A stretch of 28,247 nucleotides of DNA from a virus: IMG/VR virus record IMGVR_UViG_3300027906_000104, positions 1 through 28,247 of that record; one strand, written 5' to 3'. The notes beneath the pieces were generated by a model. It saw only the letters and a list, made by a program, of their open reading frames with translations, ran no database searches and was not told where the DNA came from. This document shows positions 14,876-24,338 of the stretch, in pieces (position 1 is the first letter of the stretch; each line of letters opens with the position of its first letter). The position numbers and the translations under genes are program-made.

Positions 14876-17800
14876 ATGGAAGAAGAAACCCAAGGGCAAC
14901 CTGTTGAAACAGATTCAGAAAAACTTGAACGTATACGAGCAAGGATTGCTGAACTCGAGGCGGCAAAGCCACAACAGGTTGAAGAAACACAAACAACAGT
15001 TCCAGTAGAATCCACGGAAACTACAACAGAACCTGTTGAACTAACAAGAATGCAAAAACTCTTCGGAGCTGGTAATGGTGTAGCTGATACACAATTACTT
15101 GATTATTCTGGAGGTGGTTTTATTTATGGAGGAGGTAAAGCACCATTAGAATATTATAGTACTGATTTTAAAGAAGCTGTATCAGCTCCAGGTCATGGTG
15201 TTATGGATACTGGTATTGATACTCTCAATCTTATAACTCCAAAAGGTATACCTGATATACCTAAAGCAGAGACTTATGAAAATAAGGCGGCTCAAGCTGT
15301 TCGTAATATATCAGGTTTAGTTATACCAGCATTAGGTTTAAGAAGTATGGCATTAAATGCCGCTTCTAAATACCATGCTGGTGGACAAATGGCAACAAAA
15401 GCCCCAGCTCTTTATAATTTAGGTAATAGAAAATCATTTGAATTTATCTCAAAATGGGGTATAGATGTATTTACTGGAGGTCTTGTAGATTATGTTGCAA
15501 AACAAAATCAAGAAGATGATAACTTATTAGGTACGCTTAAGAAGTATTGGCCAAAAACTTTTCAATGGATTTCTGGAAAATACGCAACAACAGATGCTGA
15601 TACACCTGATATTAAACGTATGAAGAACGTTAATGAAGGTGCTATCTTTTCTATGCTATCAAGTATAGTAGAAGGATTTGCTTATATCACTAAAGCAGAT
15701 ATGAGTTTAAAAAAAGTTGGTACATTTATACCATCTAAAGAGAAAGGTGTTGCTAAAATTAATGAAATAGCTAATGCAGAAAATGCAAAGTATGGTCATA
15801 TTCAAGGGAGTAATCCCATGGAAACATCTATTCTAGTTAATCAGGCTAAACAAAATGATGCTCTAGAAGAAATCAGTCAATACTATCAACTTAATGGACA
15901 ACCTGCTATTGATTTCAATAAGTTTGACCAAGGTGAAACTTTAGCTAGATCAGTAGATGGTAGTATTTTTGATAGTTGGGTAGATGCTACTAGAGTACAA
16001 AATAATATAGGTAGTGAATGGGGACGTGTAGGTAATCCAATAAGTGAAGCTACACGTATGAAAGCTTTAGAATTAGAAAACTTATATGATAGAACATTAG
16101 TTTCTGAATTAACAGCGCAATTAAAAAAAGGTGGTAAGTTTGCTTATAAAACAACAGGCAATCATTATATAACTGAACAGATGTTAGACGCAGCTGGTGA
16201 TGCTATTTCAGCTAAATTATTAAACCCTCGTTCAGAAACTGAAGATATTATAAAGTATTTAAAAGATTTTCATCGTTCTGTAGATGAATCAGCTGTTAAA
16301 ATATCTGGTAAAAAAGGTATCTCTAAAGCTATTAAAGAATTAAAAGCACAATTATTAGATTTAGATGCTCATAAAGCTAGAGCATTATTAACAACTTCAG
16401 AAGCTGGTTATGTATCAGATGCAGCTGAAGGTATCAGATTAATGGAAGATAGTGCAGTAGTCAATAGTGCTGTAAATAAATTAGTTGACCGTTTAGAATT
16501 ACTAAATGTAGAAAAAGGTTTAGCTAATTTTGAAGGTAATGCTATGGTTAGTAATCTAAATGCTTGGCAAACAGCTGTTGCTACTGGAGATAAAGCTACC
16601 ATTGATGCAGCTGCTGGTATTATATTAGATAATAAAAATAGTAGATTACTTGAGATTATACCTAAAGCTAAAGAATACTCTCAAACATTAAAAACTATTG
16701 CAAGAGAACGTCCTGCATGGATGAAGAGTTTCTTGTTAGCTAGTGAAATGGCTGATGGAGATGTAGATAGTTTATGGAAGATGCATAGGTATGCACAAGA
16801 TAAATTAGGTACATATAACAAAGCATTCTATGATGCTAACCCTGAAGTACCTTCTATTATAAATAAAGCTTTCCAAGGAAACTTATTTAATAGTATGTTA
16901 TCTGCCTTTGCTACACCAATCAATGCTGCAGTAGGTAACTTAACAGGTTTATTAGGTAGAGGTACTGCCACAGTTGCAGGTGCTGTAATGAGTGGTGATT
17001 TAATAAGAGCTAGAAAAGCAATGGTTGCTCATTTCGCCTTAGATGATACTATGCAATTAGCAACTAACCATATGAGAGTTGTCTTTAGAAAAGCAGCTCT
17101 TAATCCTAAAGAAGTTAGTTATATGACTCGTGGAGACTTAATGCTTAAAGAAGAAAAGTCTTTAACTTTCTTACGAGAATTTGCTGATGCTTCAGCTAAA
17201 GAAGGTGAGTATGGTCCACAAGCATTACTTAGAATATATGAAGATTTAGAAGCTATGGCAGGTGATCCTGCTTTAAGATTCAGTAGCAATGCTATGACAG
17301 CATTTGACGGATTTTCAAGATCAGTAGTTGCTAATACAGAAGCTAAATACTTGGCTCTTAATAATGCTATGAAAGAAGGTCAGACATTAAGCAGAGCTGA
17401 TTTACAAGAAGCCAAACAACAGATTTATGATAGTTGGTTTGATTCTGATGGTATGATTAAAAATGAGGCTATTGATAAAATAACTAGTGAAATAGCACTT
17501 AACGCAGATTCTCCTATTGTTCAAGGTGTAAATGAATTTATTAGTAGATTTCCAGTGGGAAGATACTTTCTTTGGTTCCCTAGAACTACTGCTAATACAA
17601 TTGATGTACTTGGTAAATGGAGCCCTGGTGGTATATTCTCCAAGGATATGTGGGAAATGTGGGGACCATTATACTCTAAAACTTTAGATGATTTTAGTTA
17701 TGATGAAATGGTATCTATTCTACAAAAAAAAGGTAGACCCATAGATGATCATGTTCTCGAAAATTTCCAAACACTTCGATATGAAGTTAAAGGAAAGGCT

Positions 17801-18919
17801 GGTATTTCTGGCACGTTTATGACTATGGCTTTCATGGCTGGAATAGGTGATAGATGTACAGGACAAGTAGGTCATTATAATCAATCAATCCAAAATAGTC
17901 GGAAGAAAAAAGGTTGGAAACCTAAGATGTGTAAGAATCCAGTTACTGGAGATTATGAAAGTTATGCATGGATGGGTCCAGTTGGGGATTGGTTAGCACT
18001 TGCTATAGATACTGTAGATAATGCTGACACTTTAGATACCACATTTCTTGAAGATTGGATGCCAAAAATGCTAGCTGTTTTCGGTGGTGCTATAACAGAT
18101 AGGTCTGTCTTAGCGCAACTTGAACCATTACACGATATCTTAAAAGGTAATGGTGCACAAGCCAGTAGATGGGCAGCTAATTTTACTAATATTTTAATGC
18201 CTTTAGGTAATCAAAGAAATGAAATAAGTAAATTACTATTTCCTCAATTACGTCAATTAAGAACAGAATTTGATGATAACTTAAGAAAACGTAATGCATA
18301 TCTAGATGTAGTTGACCCTGAACGTGCTTTATCATATGTTGTAGATCCTATTGATGGTAAAGTTATTAATGGAGATTGGAGTTGGGGAACTAGAATTAGA
18401 AATACATTCACTCCATTTAAAACAACTGATGCTCCTGGACCTGAAAATCAATGGTTAATTGATATTGAATTTAACCATTCTCCTAGTATGAATATGAGTA
18501 ATGGAGGAGCAAGATTAGAGAATCATGAAATAACTGCTATCCATACAATTATGGGAAGGCAAGGTATTTATAAGCAAGATTTAAATCGTATTAAAAAACG
18601 TGCTTCAAAACTTACTTATACATTAGATAATGGTACTGTAATAAAAGGCTTCCGTAATATCATTAGGGCTGCTAGATCAGGTAATATACCTTCTGAAGCT
18701 TTACAACATGATCAATACGGTAATGTATTTAATGAAATTAAACATGCTTATAATAAAGCTAAGAGTTTAGCTGAAGATGGATTAGGAGATTATGATGCAA
18801 CAGCTAAAGAAAGAGAAATATATGCAAATATTAAAGATCGTGAATATAAAGTTAAAGCATCTAAATCTTTCCAAAGATCTGGAGATATAGATAAAGCTGT
18901 AGAATTAGTAACACCATAA
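14876..18919 (+). CDS. Internal core/ejection protein, gp16-like
   Basis: At 1347 aa it matches the giant T7 gp16 (1318 aa), which spans the inner membrane during ejection and pulls in the first part of the genome. The first 55 residues are acidic and Thr/Glu-rich (a coiled LERIRARIAELEAAK, then TTTEPVEL). I see no transglycosylase motif in the N-terminus, whereas T7 gp16 has a lytic domain there, so cell-wall opening must come from elsewhere. Moderately hydrophobic stretches (IFSMLSSIVEGFAYI; FMTMAFMAGIGD near residue 985) may enter the membrane. The C-terminal portion contains YIVDPIDGKV-like and basic repeats. It is followed by a 29-nt gap before the tail fibre. Confidence 0.88.
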   Translation: MEEETQGQPVETDSEKLERIRARIAELEAAKPQQVEETQTTVPVESTETTTEPVELTRMQKLFGAGNGVADTQLLDYSGGGFIYGGGKAPLEYYSTDFKEAVSAPGHGVMDTGIDTLNLITPKGIPDIPKAETYENKAAQAVRNISGLVIPALGLRSMALNAASKYHAGGQMATKAPALYNLGNRKSFEFISKWGIDVFTGGLVDYVAKQNQEDDNLLGTLKKYWPKTFQWISGKYATTDADTPDIKRMKNVNEGAIFSMLSSIVEGFAYITKADMSLKKVGTFIPSKEKGVAKINEIANAENAKYGHIQGSNPMETSILVNQAKQNDALEEISQYYQLNGQPAIDFNKFDQGETLARSVDGSIFDSWVDATRVQNNIGSEWGRVGNPISEATRMKALELENLYDRTLVSELTAQLKKGGKFAYKTTGNHYITEQMLDAAGDAISAKLLNPRSETEDIIKYLKDFHRSVDESAVKISGKKGISKAIKELKAQLLDLDAHKARALLTTSEAGYVSDAAEGIRLMEDSAVVNSAVNKLVDRLELLNVEKGLANFEGNAMVSNLNAWQTAVATGDKATIDAAAGIILDNKNSRLLEIIPKAKEYSQTLKTIARERPAWMKSFLLASEMADGDVDSLWKMHRYAQDKLGTYNKAFYDANPEVPSIINKAFQGNLFNSMLSAFATPINAAVGNLTGLLGRGTATVAGAVMSGDLIRARKAMVAHFALDDTMQLATNHMRVVFRKAALNPKEVSYMTRGDLMLKEEKSLTFLREFADASAKEGEYGPQALLRIYEDLEAMAGDPALRFSSNAMTAFDGFSRSVVANTEAKYLALNNAMKEGQTLSRADLQEAKQQIYDSWFDSDGMIKNEAIDKITSEIALNADSPIVQGVNEFISRFPVGRYFLWFPRTTANTIDVLGKWSPGGIFSKDMWEMWGPLYSKTLDDFSYDEMVSILQKKGRPIDDHVLENFQTLRYEVKGKAGISGTFMTMAFMAGIGDRCTGQVGHYNQSIQNSRKKKGWKPKMCKNPVTGDYESYAWMGPVGDWLALAIDTVDNADTLDTTFLEDWMPKMLAVFGGAITDRSVLAQLEPLHDILKGNGAQASRWAANFTNILMPLGNQRNEISKLLFPQLRQLRTEFDDNLRKRNAYLDVVDPERALSYVVDPIDGKVINGDWSWGTRIRNTFTPFKTTDAPGPENQWLIDIEFNHSPSMNMSNGGARLENHEITAIHTIMGRQGIYKQDLNRIKKRASKLTYTLDNGTVIKGFRNIIRAARSGNIPSEALQHDQYGNVFNEIKHAYNKAKSLAEDGLGDYDATAKEREIYANIKDREYKVKASKSFQRSGDIDKAVELVTP

Positions 18920-18948
18920 CCACCCGCCATAACTATTAACAAACAAAC

Positions 18949-21072
18949 ATGGCAATTACATATAATGATAACCATACCAATACTCCAAATGGTTCCCACC
19001 TTTGGTTTGGTTATACATTTCAGACAATTAAAGAAACATCAAGTGCTGGAGCCAATGAAGAAGTTAAAGTAGCTCTCAATGGTTCTACACAAGCAACAAC
19101 TAAATACACGGTTGATAGTACAAGCAATCCAACTAGAATCACTTTCAATAATACTAGTATTGATACGGATTTACAAGAGAGTGATGGTGCTCCTAAAAGT
19201 GGAGTAACTGTAAGAGTTTATAGAGATACTGCTGTAGCCACCCCTGGTGATCTCAGACATACATTCCAAGCAGGTTCTACAATAACAGCATCTGCTTTAA
19301 ATAAGATGTATGAACATGCTTTATTTGCAGCTCAAGAAGAAAGAGAACAACCTATATTCAGTGAAAAGATAGCTAGTGGAGCTGTAGAACATAGTAATAT
19401 TAAAGATAATACTATTACTAATGTTGATATTAGTACAGCTGCTGAAATTGAAGTTAGTAAGTTAAAAGATGGTACTGCAAGACAGATACTACAAACTGAC
19501 TCAGGTGGTACAGGTGTTGAGTGGACAAGTAATGTAGATGTACCCGGTACACTAGATGTTACAGGAGCTACTACATTTGATGGTTCAGTTACAGCATCTA
19601 CCTTTACAGGTAATGTAACAGGTAACGTTACCGGTAATGTGACGGGTAATGTAACAGGTAATGTCACTGGTAATCTTACTGGAAATGCAGATACTGTAAC
19701 AGATTTAGCAGCTGCCACTAAAATTACAAATAGTGAGCAAGCAGCACATACGGTAAATGATACTACATACTTTACAACAGCAGCTACAGAAGCTAGATAC
19801 TTTAATGTAAGTACAGGTGAAACAATCAAGGACGGTGATACCTTCCCTGATAATGATACAACAATTGCTACTACTGCAGCTATAAATGATAGGATCATTG
19901 ATCTTGTTGATGATGTAGGAGGGTTTGTCCCAATAGCAAATGAATTAGCGTTCCCTAATGCTAATCCAGATGTCAATAATGGTGCAGGGACTCTTGTTAG
20001 TATTAAAACTTTATCAACAAATTATACCTCAAGTGGTAGTGGAGTAATAACCATTGCTAATGGTACTGTAGGTAATTCTACTGTAACTATTAATGGAGCT
20101 GCAAATAGCACTACTTATGGTCCTAACTTTGGAATGCTTGTAGAAACAACTACAACATTAAATACTTATAATTTCCATAGATTATCACCTAAAGCTACAG
20201 AAGTTACAACTTGTGCAGGCATTGCAGCTAATATCACAACAGTTGCAAATAATGATGCAAACATCACAACTGTTGCTAATGACTTAAATGAAGGTACAAG
20301 TGAAATTGATACAGTAGCTACTAATATAGCTAACGTAAATACAGTTGGAGCTGCTATAACTAATGTTAATGCTGTAGCCACTAATATAACTGGAGTACAC
20401 CACTATGCTGATGTCTATCAGGTAAAAACATCCGCACCCACTGCAAGAGCAGATTCTGATGCTTTACAAGCTGGAGATATGTGGTTTGATAGTTCTTCAA
20501 ATAAAGAACTTAAAATCCATAATGGTTCAGCTTATCAGTTAGTAACACCTTCTCAGTCTGTTCTAAATGATATATCAGTTGTATCTGGTAACATTACATA
20601 TGAAGAAGATTTAGGTCTTATTTCTGAGTCTGTAGCAACAGGTACAGGTAATAGTATAGAAACAGTTGCTGATGCTATAGCTAATGTTAATACTACAGCT
20701 GGCTCTATAGCTAATGTAAATACAACTGCAGGGTCCATAGCAAATGTAAATACTACAGCTGGTTCTATTGCTAATGTAAACACTGTAGGAGCTTCTATAG
20801 CTGATGTAAATAGATACGCTGCTGAATATGTGATACAATCTGGTAACCCTTCCAGCCCTTCAAATGGAGATCTTTGGTATAATAGTACAGCTAATACTTT
20901 AAACTTCTATAATGGTTCTTCATGGATAGGAATTTCACCTGGTATTACTTCTGTACTTTCTGATGCAAACCCAGCATTAGGTGGTCATCTAGACTGCAAC
21001 GATAAAAACCTCACTGAAGTTGGTACTGTCAGTGGAAATAACTTACAAATTGACTTCGGAACTCTTACATAA
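18949..21072 (+). CDS. Tail fibre protein, gp17-like
   Basis: A 707-aa protein whose first ~130 residues match the T7 gp17 N-terminal attachment domain: TNGSH-like start (PNGSHLWFGYTFQTIKETS), KYTVDSTSNPTRITFN, VRVYRDTAVATPGDLRHTFQ, then ITASALNKMYEHALFAAQEE. This part binds the nozzle/portal junction. The rest is a repetitive trimeric shaft: six T-G-N-V repeats (19609-19680), an ITTVANN/NIANVNTV region (residues about 425-485), and five ten-residue SIANVNTTAG repeats (20671-20820), with two GDLWYNSTANTLNFYNGSSW-like modules (residues about 502-530 and 640-670). The fibre contacts the host receptor. The gene ends one base into the second fibre gene, which probably provides the tip. Confidence 0.93.
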   Translation: MAITYNDNHTNTPNGSHLWFGYTFQTIKETSSAGANEEVKVALNGSTQATTKYTVDSTSNPTRITFNNTSIDTDLQESDGAPKSGVTVRVYRDTAVATPGDLRHTFQAGSTITASALNKMYEHALFAAQEEREQPIFSEKIASGAVEHSNIKDNTITNVDISTAAEIEVSKLKDGTARQILQTDSGGTGVEWTSNVDVPGTLDVTGATTFDGSVTASTFTGNVTGNVTGNVTGNVTGNVTGNLTGNADTVTDLAAATKITNSEQAAHTVNDTTYFTTAATEARYFNVSTGETIKDGDTFPDNDTTIATTAAINDRIIDLVDDVGGFVPIANELAFPNANPDVNNGAGTLVSIKTLSTNYTSSGSGVITIANGTVGNSTVTINGAANSTTYGPNFGMLVETTTTLNTYNFHRLSPKATEVTTCAGIAANITTVANNDANITTVANDLNEGTSEIDTVATNIANVNTVGAAITNVNAVATNITGVHHYADVYQVKTSAPTARADSDALQAGDMWFDSSSNKELKIHNGSAYQLVTPSQSVLNDISVVSGNITYEEDLGLISESVATGTGNSIETVADAIANVNTTAGSIANVNTTAGSIANVNTTAGSIANVNTVGASIADVNRYAAEYVIQSGNPSSPSNGDLWYNSTANTLNFYNGSSWIGISPGITSVLSDANPALGGHLDCNDKNLTEVGTVSGNNLQIDFGTLT
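19609..19680 (+). repeat. Six tandem 12-bp repeats in the fibre gene
   Basis: Six copies of a 12-bp unit (GGTAATGTAACA and close variants) encode G-N-V-T six times, the last as G-N-L-T. Differences are almost all at third codon positions, so the protein repeat is held while the DNA drifts. Confidence 0.92.
20671..20820 (+). repeat. Five tandem 30-bp repeats in the fibre gene
   Basis: Five units in register at 20671, 20701, 20731, 20761 and 20791, each encoding ten residues on the pattern SIANVNTTAG. The flanking units are more diverged than the central three. Typical of repeat expansion in a coiled fibre shaft. Confidence 0.92.
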
Positions 21073-22589
21073 TGGCTAAATTATTAAAACTAAGACGTGG
21101 TACAACCACGCAACATGGTAGCTTTACTGGAGCCGAAGGTGAAGTTACTGTCGATACCGATAAGGAAGCCCTTGTCGTACATAACGGTTCAACAGCTGGT
21201 GGTTTTCCAGTAGCTAGAGCAGACGGTACAGGTGTAACCAACTTTACTATTAGTGGTGAATTAGATGCTGCTACTTTAGATATCTCAGGTAATGCAGATA
21301 TTGATGGTAATTTAGATGTAGATGGTACATTAGAAGCAGATGCATATACAGTAGATGGTACAGCTCTTAATGAGTATATAGCTGATACTGTTGGTGCAAT
21401 GGTAGGTAGTAATACTGAAACAGGTATTGCAGTTACATATGAAGATAGTGATAATACATTAGATTTCTCTATTACATCAATACCAGGTGTAACATTTACT
21501 GGTGATGTTATCTTTACTGGTGATGCAGCTACTATTACTTTTGATAAATCAACAGATGATTTGATCTTCAATGATAATGCAAAAGCAATATTTGGAACAC
21601 TTTCAGATGGTCTTGAAATCTATCATGATGCATCTAACTCATACATAAAAGATGCAGGTACTGGAGGTTTATTTATACAAGGCGAAAGTCAAATATTACT
21701 AGGGGATAGCTCTGATGGTGACCATTATATTATTGCTACCAAAGATGGAAGTGTTGACTTATATCATAATAATGTTAAGAAGATTGAAACAACTGCAACT
21801 GGAATAGATGTAACTGGAACAGTGACAACAGATGAGTTAACAGTTAAAAAAGCATCTGGTAATTTAGGTGTTCTTATTGAGGCTGATAATGGTCTAGGAA
21901 CTATGGAAATCGGAGGTTCAACTGGCGCATTTATTGATTTAAAGACACCAATTTCTGATGATTTCGATTTAAGGGTAAATGCTGATGGTACTTTAACAAG
22001 TGTTGGTAATATATCCTTAAAGGTTAAAACTAATGAAGAGGGAATAAATATCACACAAGATGGAGCTGTAGATTTATATCATGATAATATCAAAACAGTA
22101 TCTACAATTGCTAATGGTATAAATGTTACTGGAACAGAAGCTGCTTCTGCATATATAGAATTGTTTGCTGATGAAGGTGATGACAATGGCGATAAGTGGA
22201 GAGTAGAATCTTCTCAAGTTGATAATAAATTTAAAATTCAACATTATGGAGCTGGTTCTTGGGTAACTGAAACAGAGTTAGATTCATCAGGAAATCTTGT
22301 TGCTACAGGTAACGTAACTGCTTATTCTGATGCCAGACTAAAGACAGATGTTGATACTATTGAAAATGCACTAGATAAAGTAACTAAACTCAGAGGTGTA
22401 TCTTATACTAAAGCAGATACTCAAGAAAGAGGTATTGGTGTAATTGCTCAAGAGATTGAAGAAGTAATCCCTGAAGTTGTACAAGACGGTGCATATAAAT
22501 CCGTTGCCTATGGAAATATTGTAGGCGTCTTAATTGAAGCTATTAAAGAGCTTAAATCTGAAATCGACGAATTAAAAGGAGGTAAGTAA
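21072..22589 (+). CDS. Second tail fibre/tip protein with S74 intramolecular chaperone
   Basis: A 505-aa protein. The N-terminus MAKLLKLRRGTTTQHGSFTG and the next GEVTVDTDKEALVVHNGSTA form a module seen at the start of many cyanophage fibres. The middle is beta-rich with repeated motifs (SDGLEIYHDASNSYIKDAG, DGSVDLYHNNVKKIETTATG, DGAVDLYHDNIKTVSTIANG). The last 87 residues are a peptidase S74 chaperone: SDARLKTDV contains the autocleavage Ser419 and partner Lys424, then GIGVIAQEIEEVIPEVV and a coiled end, IEAIKELKSEIDELKGGK. The chaperone trimerises and folds the fibre, then cuts itself off before Ser419. The product would be a trimeric tip of about 418 residues. Confidence 0.92.
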   Translation: MAKLLKLRRGTTTQHGSFTGAEGEVTVDTDKEALVVHNGSTAGGFPVARADGTGVTNFTISGELDAATLDISGNADIDGNLDVDGTLEADAYTVDGTALNEYIADTVGAMVGSNTETGIAVTYEDSDNTLDFSITSIPGVTFTGDVIFTGDAATITFDKSTDDLIFNDNAKAIFGTLSDGLEIYHDASNSYIKDAGTGGLFIQGESQILLGDSSDGDHYIIATKDGSVDLYHNNVKKIETTATGIDVTGTVTTDELTVKKASGNLGVLIEADNGLGTMEIGGSTGAFIDLKTPISDDFDLRVNADGTLTSVGNISLKVKTNEEGINITQDGAVDLYHDNIKTVSTIANGINVTGTEAASAYIELFADEGDDNGDKWRVESSQVDNKFKIQHYGAGSWVTETELDSSGNLVATGNVTAYSDARLKTDVDTIENALDKVTKLRGVSYTKADTQERGIGVIAQEIEEVIPEVVQDGAYKSVAYGNIVGVLIEAIKELKSEIDELKGGK

Positions 22590-23758
22590 TGGCTTGTCCA
22601 TCTAGCGGAACTATTACAATACAAGATTTAGTTGATGAGTTTGGGGGATCTACCCCTCACTCATTAAGTGAATATTATAGAAACGGTGCTAATGTCCCAG
22701 GAAATAACACTAATGTACCTGAATCAGGTGCAATTGATTTAGCGGATTTTTATAGTGCTGTTAATGAAATACAATATACAATTAGTACAGATACTGCAAA
22801 TCTAAACCTAGAAACTGCATTCACTACTTCTAACTGGACATCTACTGTACCTAAGAGACTTATTATTAATTCTACTAAATCAGTATATGGTACTGGTGCA
22901 AATGCTGCAATTACAGCTCCTGATGGTATGTTAGGAACACTTATCATTGATAATAATGGTAATATTTATGGAGCAGCAGGTGCAGGTGGAGCAGCAGGAC
23001 AAGCTGGTGGTGTAGGTGGTGATGCTATATCATTACATGCAAATATAACCACAGGTGTAACTATTAATAATGCATCTGGTGCTAACATCCAAGCTGGTGG
23101 AGGCGGCGGCGGCGGTGCTGCAACAGGAGGTACTGGCGGTACTGGTGGTAATGGAACTAAATCTGCTTGTATGTGGACTTTCCAATATTGTTGGGGCTTT
23201 ATGTGGCAAATCTACACTCCAGTAACGGCATGGTGTTCTCCTGGAGGAGCTGGCGGAGCTGGAGGAGCTGGAGGAGCTGGCGGAGCTGGTGCAACTTATC
23301 AATCTTTAACAGGTACTGCAGGTTCAGCTGGTGCTGCTGGCTCTAGTGGTGCAAGCGGTACTGGACCAACAAACTGTTATACATATGGTCAATGTAGTAA
23401 TGCTGGTACATCAGGAACTGGTGGTGCTGGAGGTGCAGGCGGTACTGGAGGTACTGGAGGTACTGGTGGAAATATAGGACTTAGTGGAGCTGATGGTGCT
23501 GCTGGTTCTGCTGGTGCTTCTGGCAGTGGTGGTTCACATGTTGGAGCTACTAACTGCTGTCAACACCAACGACCATGTAGCACAAGTGCTTTAGCGAAAA
23601 ATCGTCACAACTGGTCAGTATTATATCCTTCATCAGGAGGTGGTGGCGGTGCAGCGCCAAGTGATCATGGTGCTGGAGGACTTGCAGGATATTACCTTTT
23701 AGATCCAGGTACTGCAGTAACTATGAATAATAGTGGAACTTTAACAGGAAGATCTTAA
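22589..23758 (+). CDS. Glycine-rich tail-tip adhesin candidate
   Basis: A 389-aa protein. The first ~60 residues (ITIQDLVDEFGGSTPHSLSEYY, seen as LVDEFGG and HSLSEYYRNG) form a module common in cyanophage tail proteins. From residue about 128 onward it is dominated by glycine-rich runs (GAAGAGGAAGQAGGVGG, GGTGGTGGNG, GGAGGAGGAGGAG) broken by short cysteine- and aromatic-rich segments: CMWTFQYCWGFMWQIYT with CSPGG, NCYTYGQCSN, and NCCQHQRPCSTS. This is the layout of polyglycine-II sandwich adhesins such as T-even gp38, where the runs build the core and the intervening loops contact the receptor. A role in host recognition is inference. Glycine codons are mainly GGT and GGA; the latter is read by the phage tRNA-Gly(UCC). 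Confidence 0.75.
   Translation: MACPSSGTITIQDLVDEFGGSTPHSLSEYYRNGANVPGNNTNVPESGAIDLADFYSAVNEIQYTISTDTANLNLETAFTTSNWTSTVPKRLIINSTKSVYGTGANAAITAPDGMLGTLIIDNNGNIYGAAGAGGAAGQAGGVGGDAISLHANITTGVTINNASGANIQAGGGGGGGAATGGTGGTGGNGTKSACMWTFQYCWGFMWQIYTPVTAWCSPGGAGGAGGAGGAGGAGATYQSLTGTAGSAGAAGSSGASGTGPTNCYTYGQCSNAGTSGTGGAGGAGGTGGTGGTGGNIGLSGADGAAGSAGASGSGGSHVGATNCCQHQRPCSTSALAKNRHNWSVLYPSSGGGGGAAPSDHGAGGLAGYYLLDPGTAVTMNNSGTLTGRS
23243..23287 (+). repeat. Five tandem 9-bp GGA-GGA-GCT repeats
   Basis: Five consecutive copies of GGAGGAGCT or GGCGGAGCT encode G-G-A five times in the glycine-rich core of the adhesin. Such a tract can change copy number by slippage without breaking the frame. Confidence 0.9.
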
Positions 23759-23777
23759 CTCACTCTAAACTTAAATT

Positions 23778-24335
23778 ATGGCAATAACCTACACGGTCAC
23801 AGATGTTACCAAATCAACCCTCACTGTTAGTTACAATACAGGTGACTGGGCACGATTCTCTATCAAAAAAGGACAAACTAAAGCAGAAATAGAAGAATTA
23901 ATTCAAGGCTTTGGACCCGCTCCTAGTGAAGACGATCCTTGGGATAATGTTTCTGATATCCCATTAAAATTGAATGATTCAGCTACTATCAATGATAAAG
24001 CAGAACAAACTACAGTTGATAATCAATTAGCTGAAGAAACTCGAAATGCAGAAGCTATAGATTATAAAACACAACGTAAGGAGCAATATCCAGGTATTCT
24101 TACTCAATTAGAAGGTTTATATAAAGCTCGAAAAGGAGATAACACATTGTTAAATCAAATTGATGCAATCATTGATGAAACAAAAAGTGCTATACCCAAA
24201 AGTACAGCTAATACAACTTATAAGGCTTGGTCAGATGCTGTCAAACAAGGTAGTATAGATGATAGAGCTACGCCTAAATTAAATATTTATTCTGCTGATA
24301 ATTATACATCAAAGGTTTATAGAACAGAAGACTAG
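23778..24335 (+). CDS. Tail-fibre accessory/assembly-like protein
   Basis: A 185-aa protein. The N-terminal third is beta-rich (ITYTVTDVTKSTLTVSYNTG, then DWARFSIKKGQT). The second half has YKTQRKEQYPGILTQLEGLY and KARKGDNTLLNQIDAIIDET, matching the R-x-x-x-YP-x-x-x-QL-x-x-LY pattern found in many phage proteins encoded behind fibres and adhesins. Position just after the adhesin gene suggests a fibre-attached or fibre-folding protein. No catalytic motif is visible. Begins 19 nt after the adhesin stop. Confidence 0.55.
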   Translation: MAITYTVTDVTKSTLTVSYNTGDWARFSIKKGQTKAEIEELIQGFGPAPSEDDPWDNVSDIPLKLNDSATINDKAEQTTVDNQLAEETRNAEAIDYKTQRKEQYPGILTQLEGLYKARKGDNTLLNQIDAIIDETKSAIPKSTANTTYKAWSDAVKQGSIDDRATPKLNIYSADNYTSKVYRTED

Positions 24336-24338
24336 TTA

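Noticed and set aside
19332-19976. Long reverse-strand frame of 214 residues in the tail fibre gene
   Set aside because: It is the repetitive antisense reading of the T-G-N-V repeats; composition and lack of a ribosome site show it is a shadow of the fibre gene.
20671-20820. CRISPR-like direct repeats
   Set aside because: The 30-bp units are contiguous with no spacers and encode protein repeats in frame.
21065-21571. Reverse-strand frame of 168 residues in the second fibre gene
   Set aside because: Valine/serine-rich antisense of a Thr/Gly/Asp-rich coding sequence; all other genes are on the plus strand.
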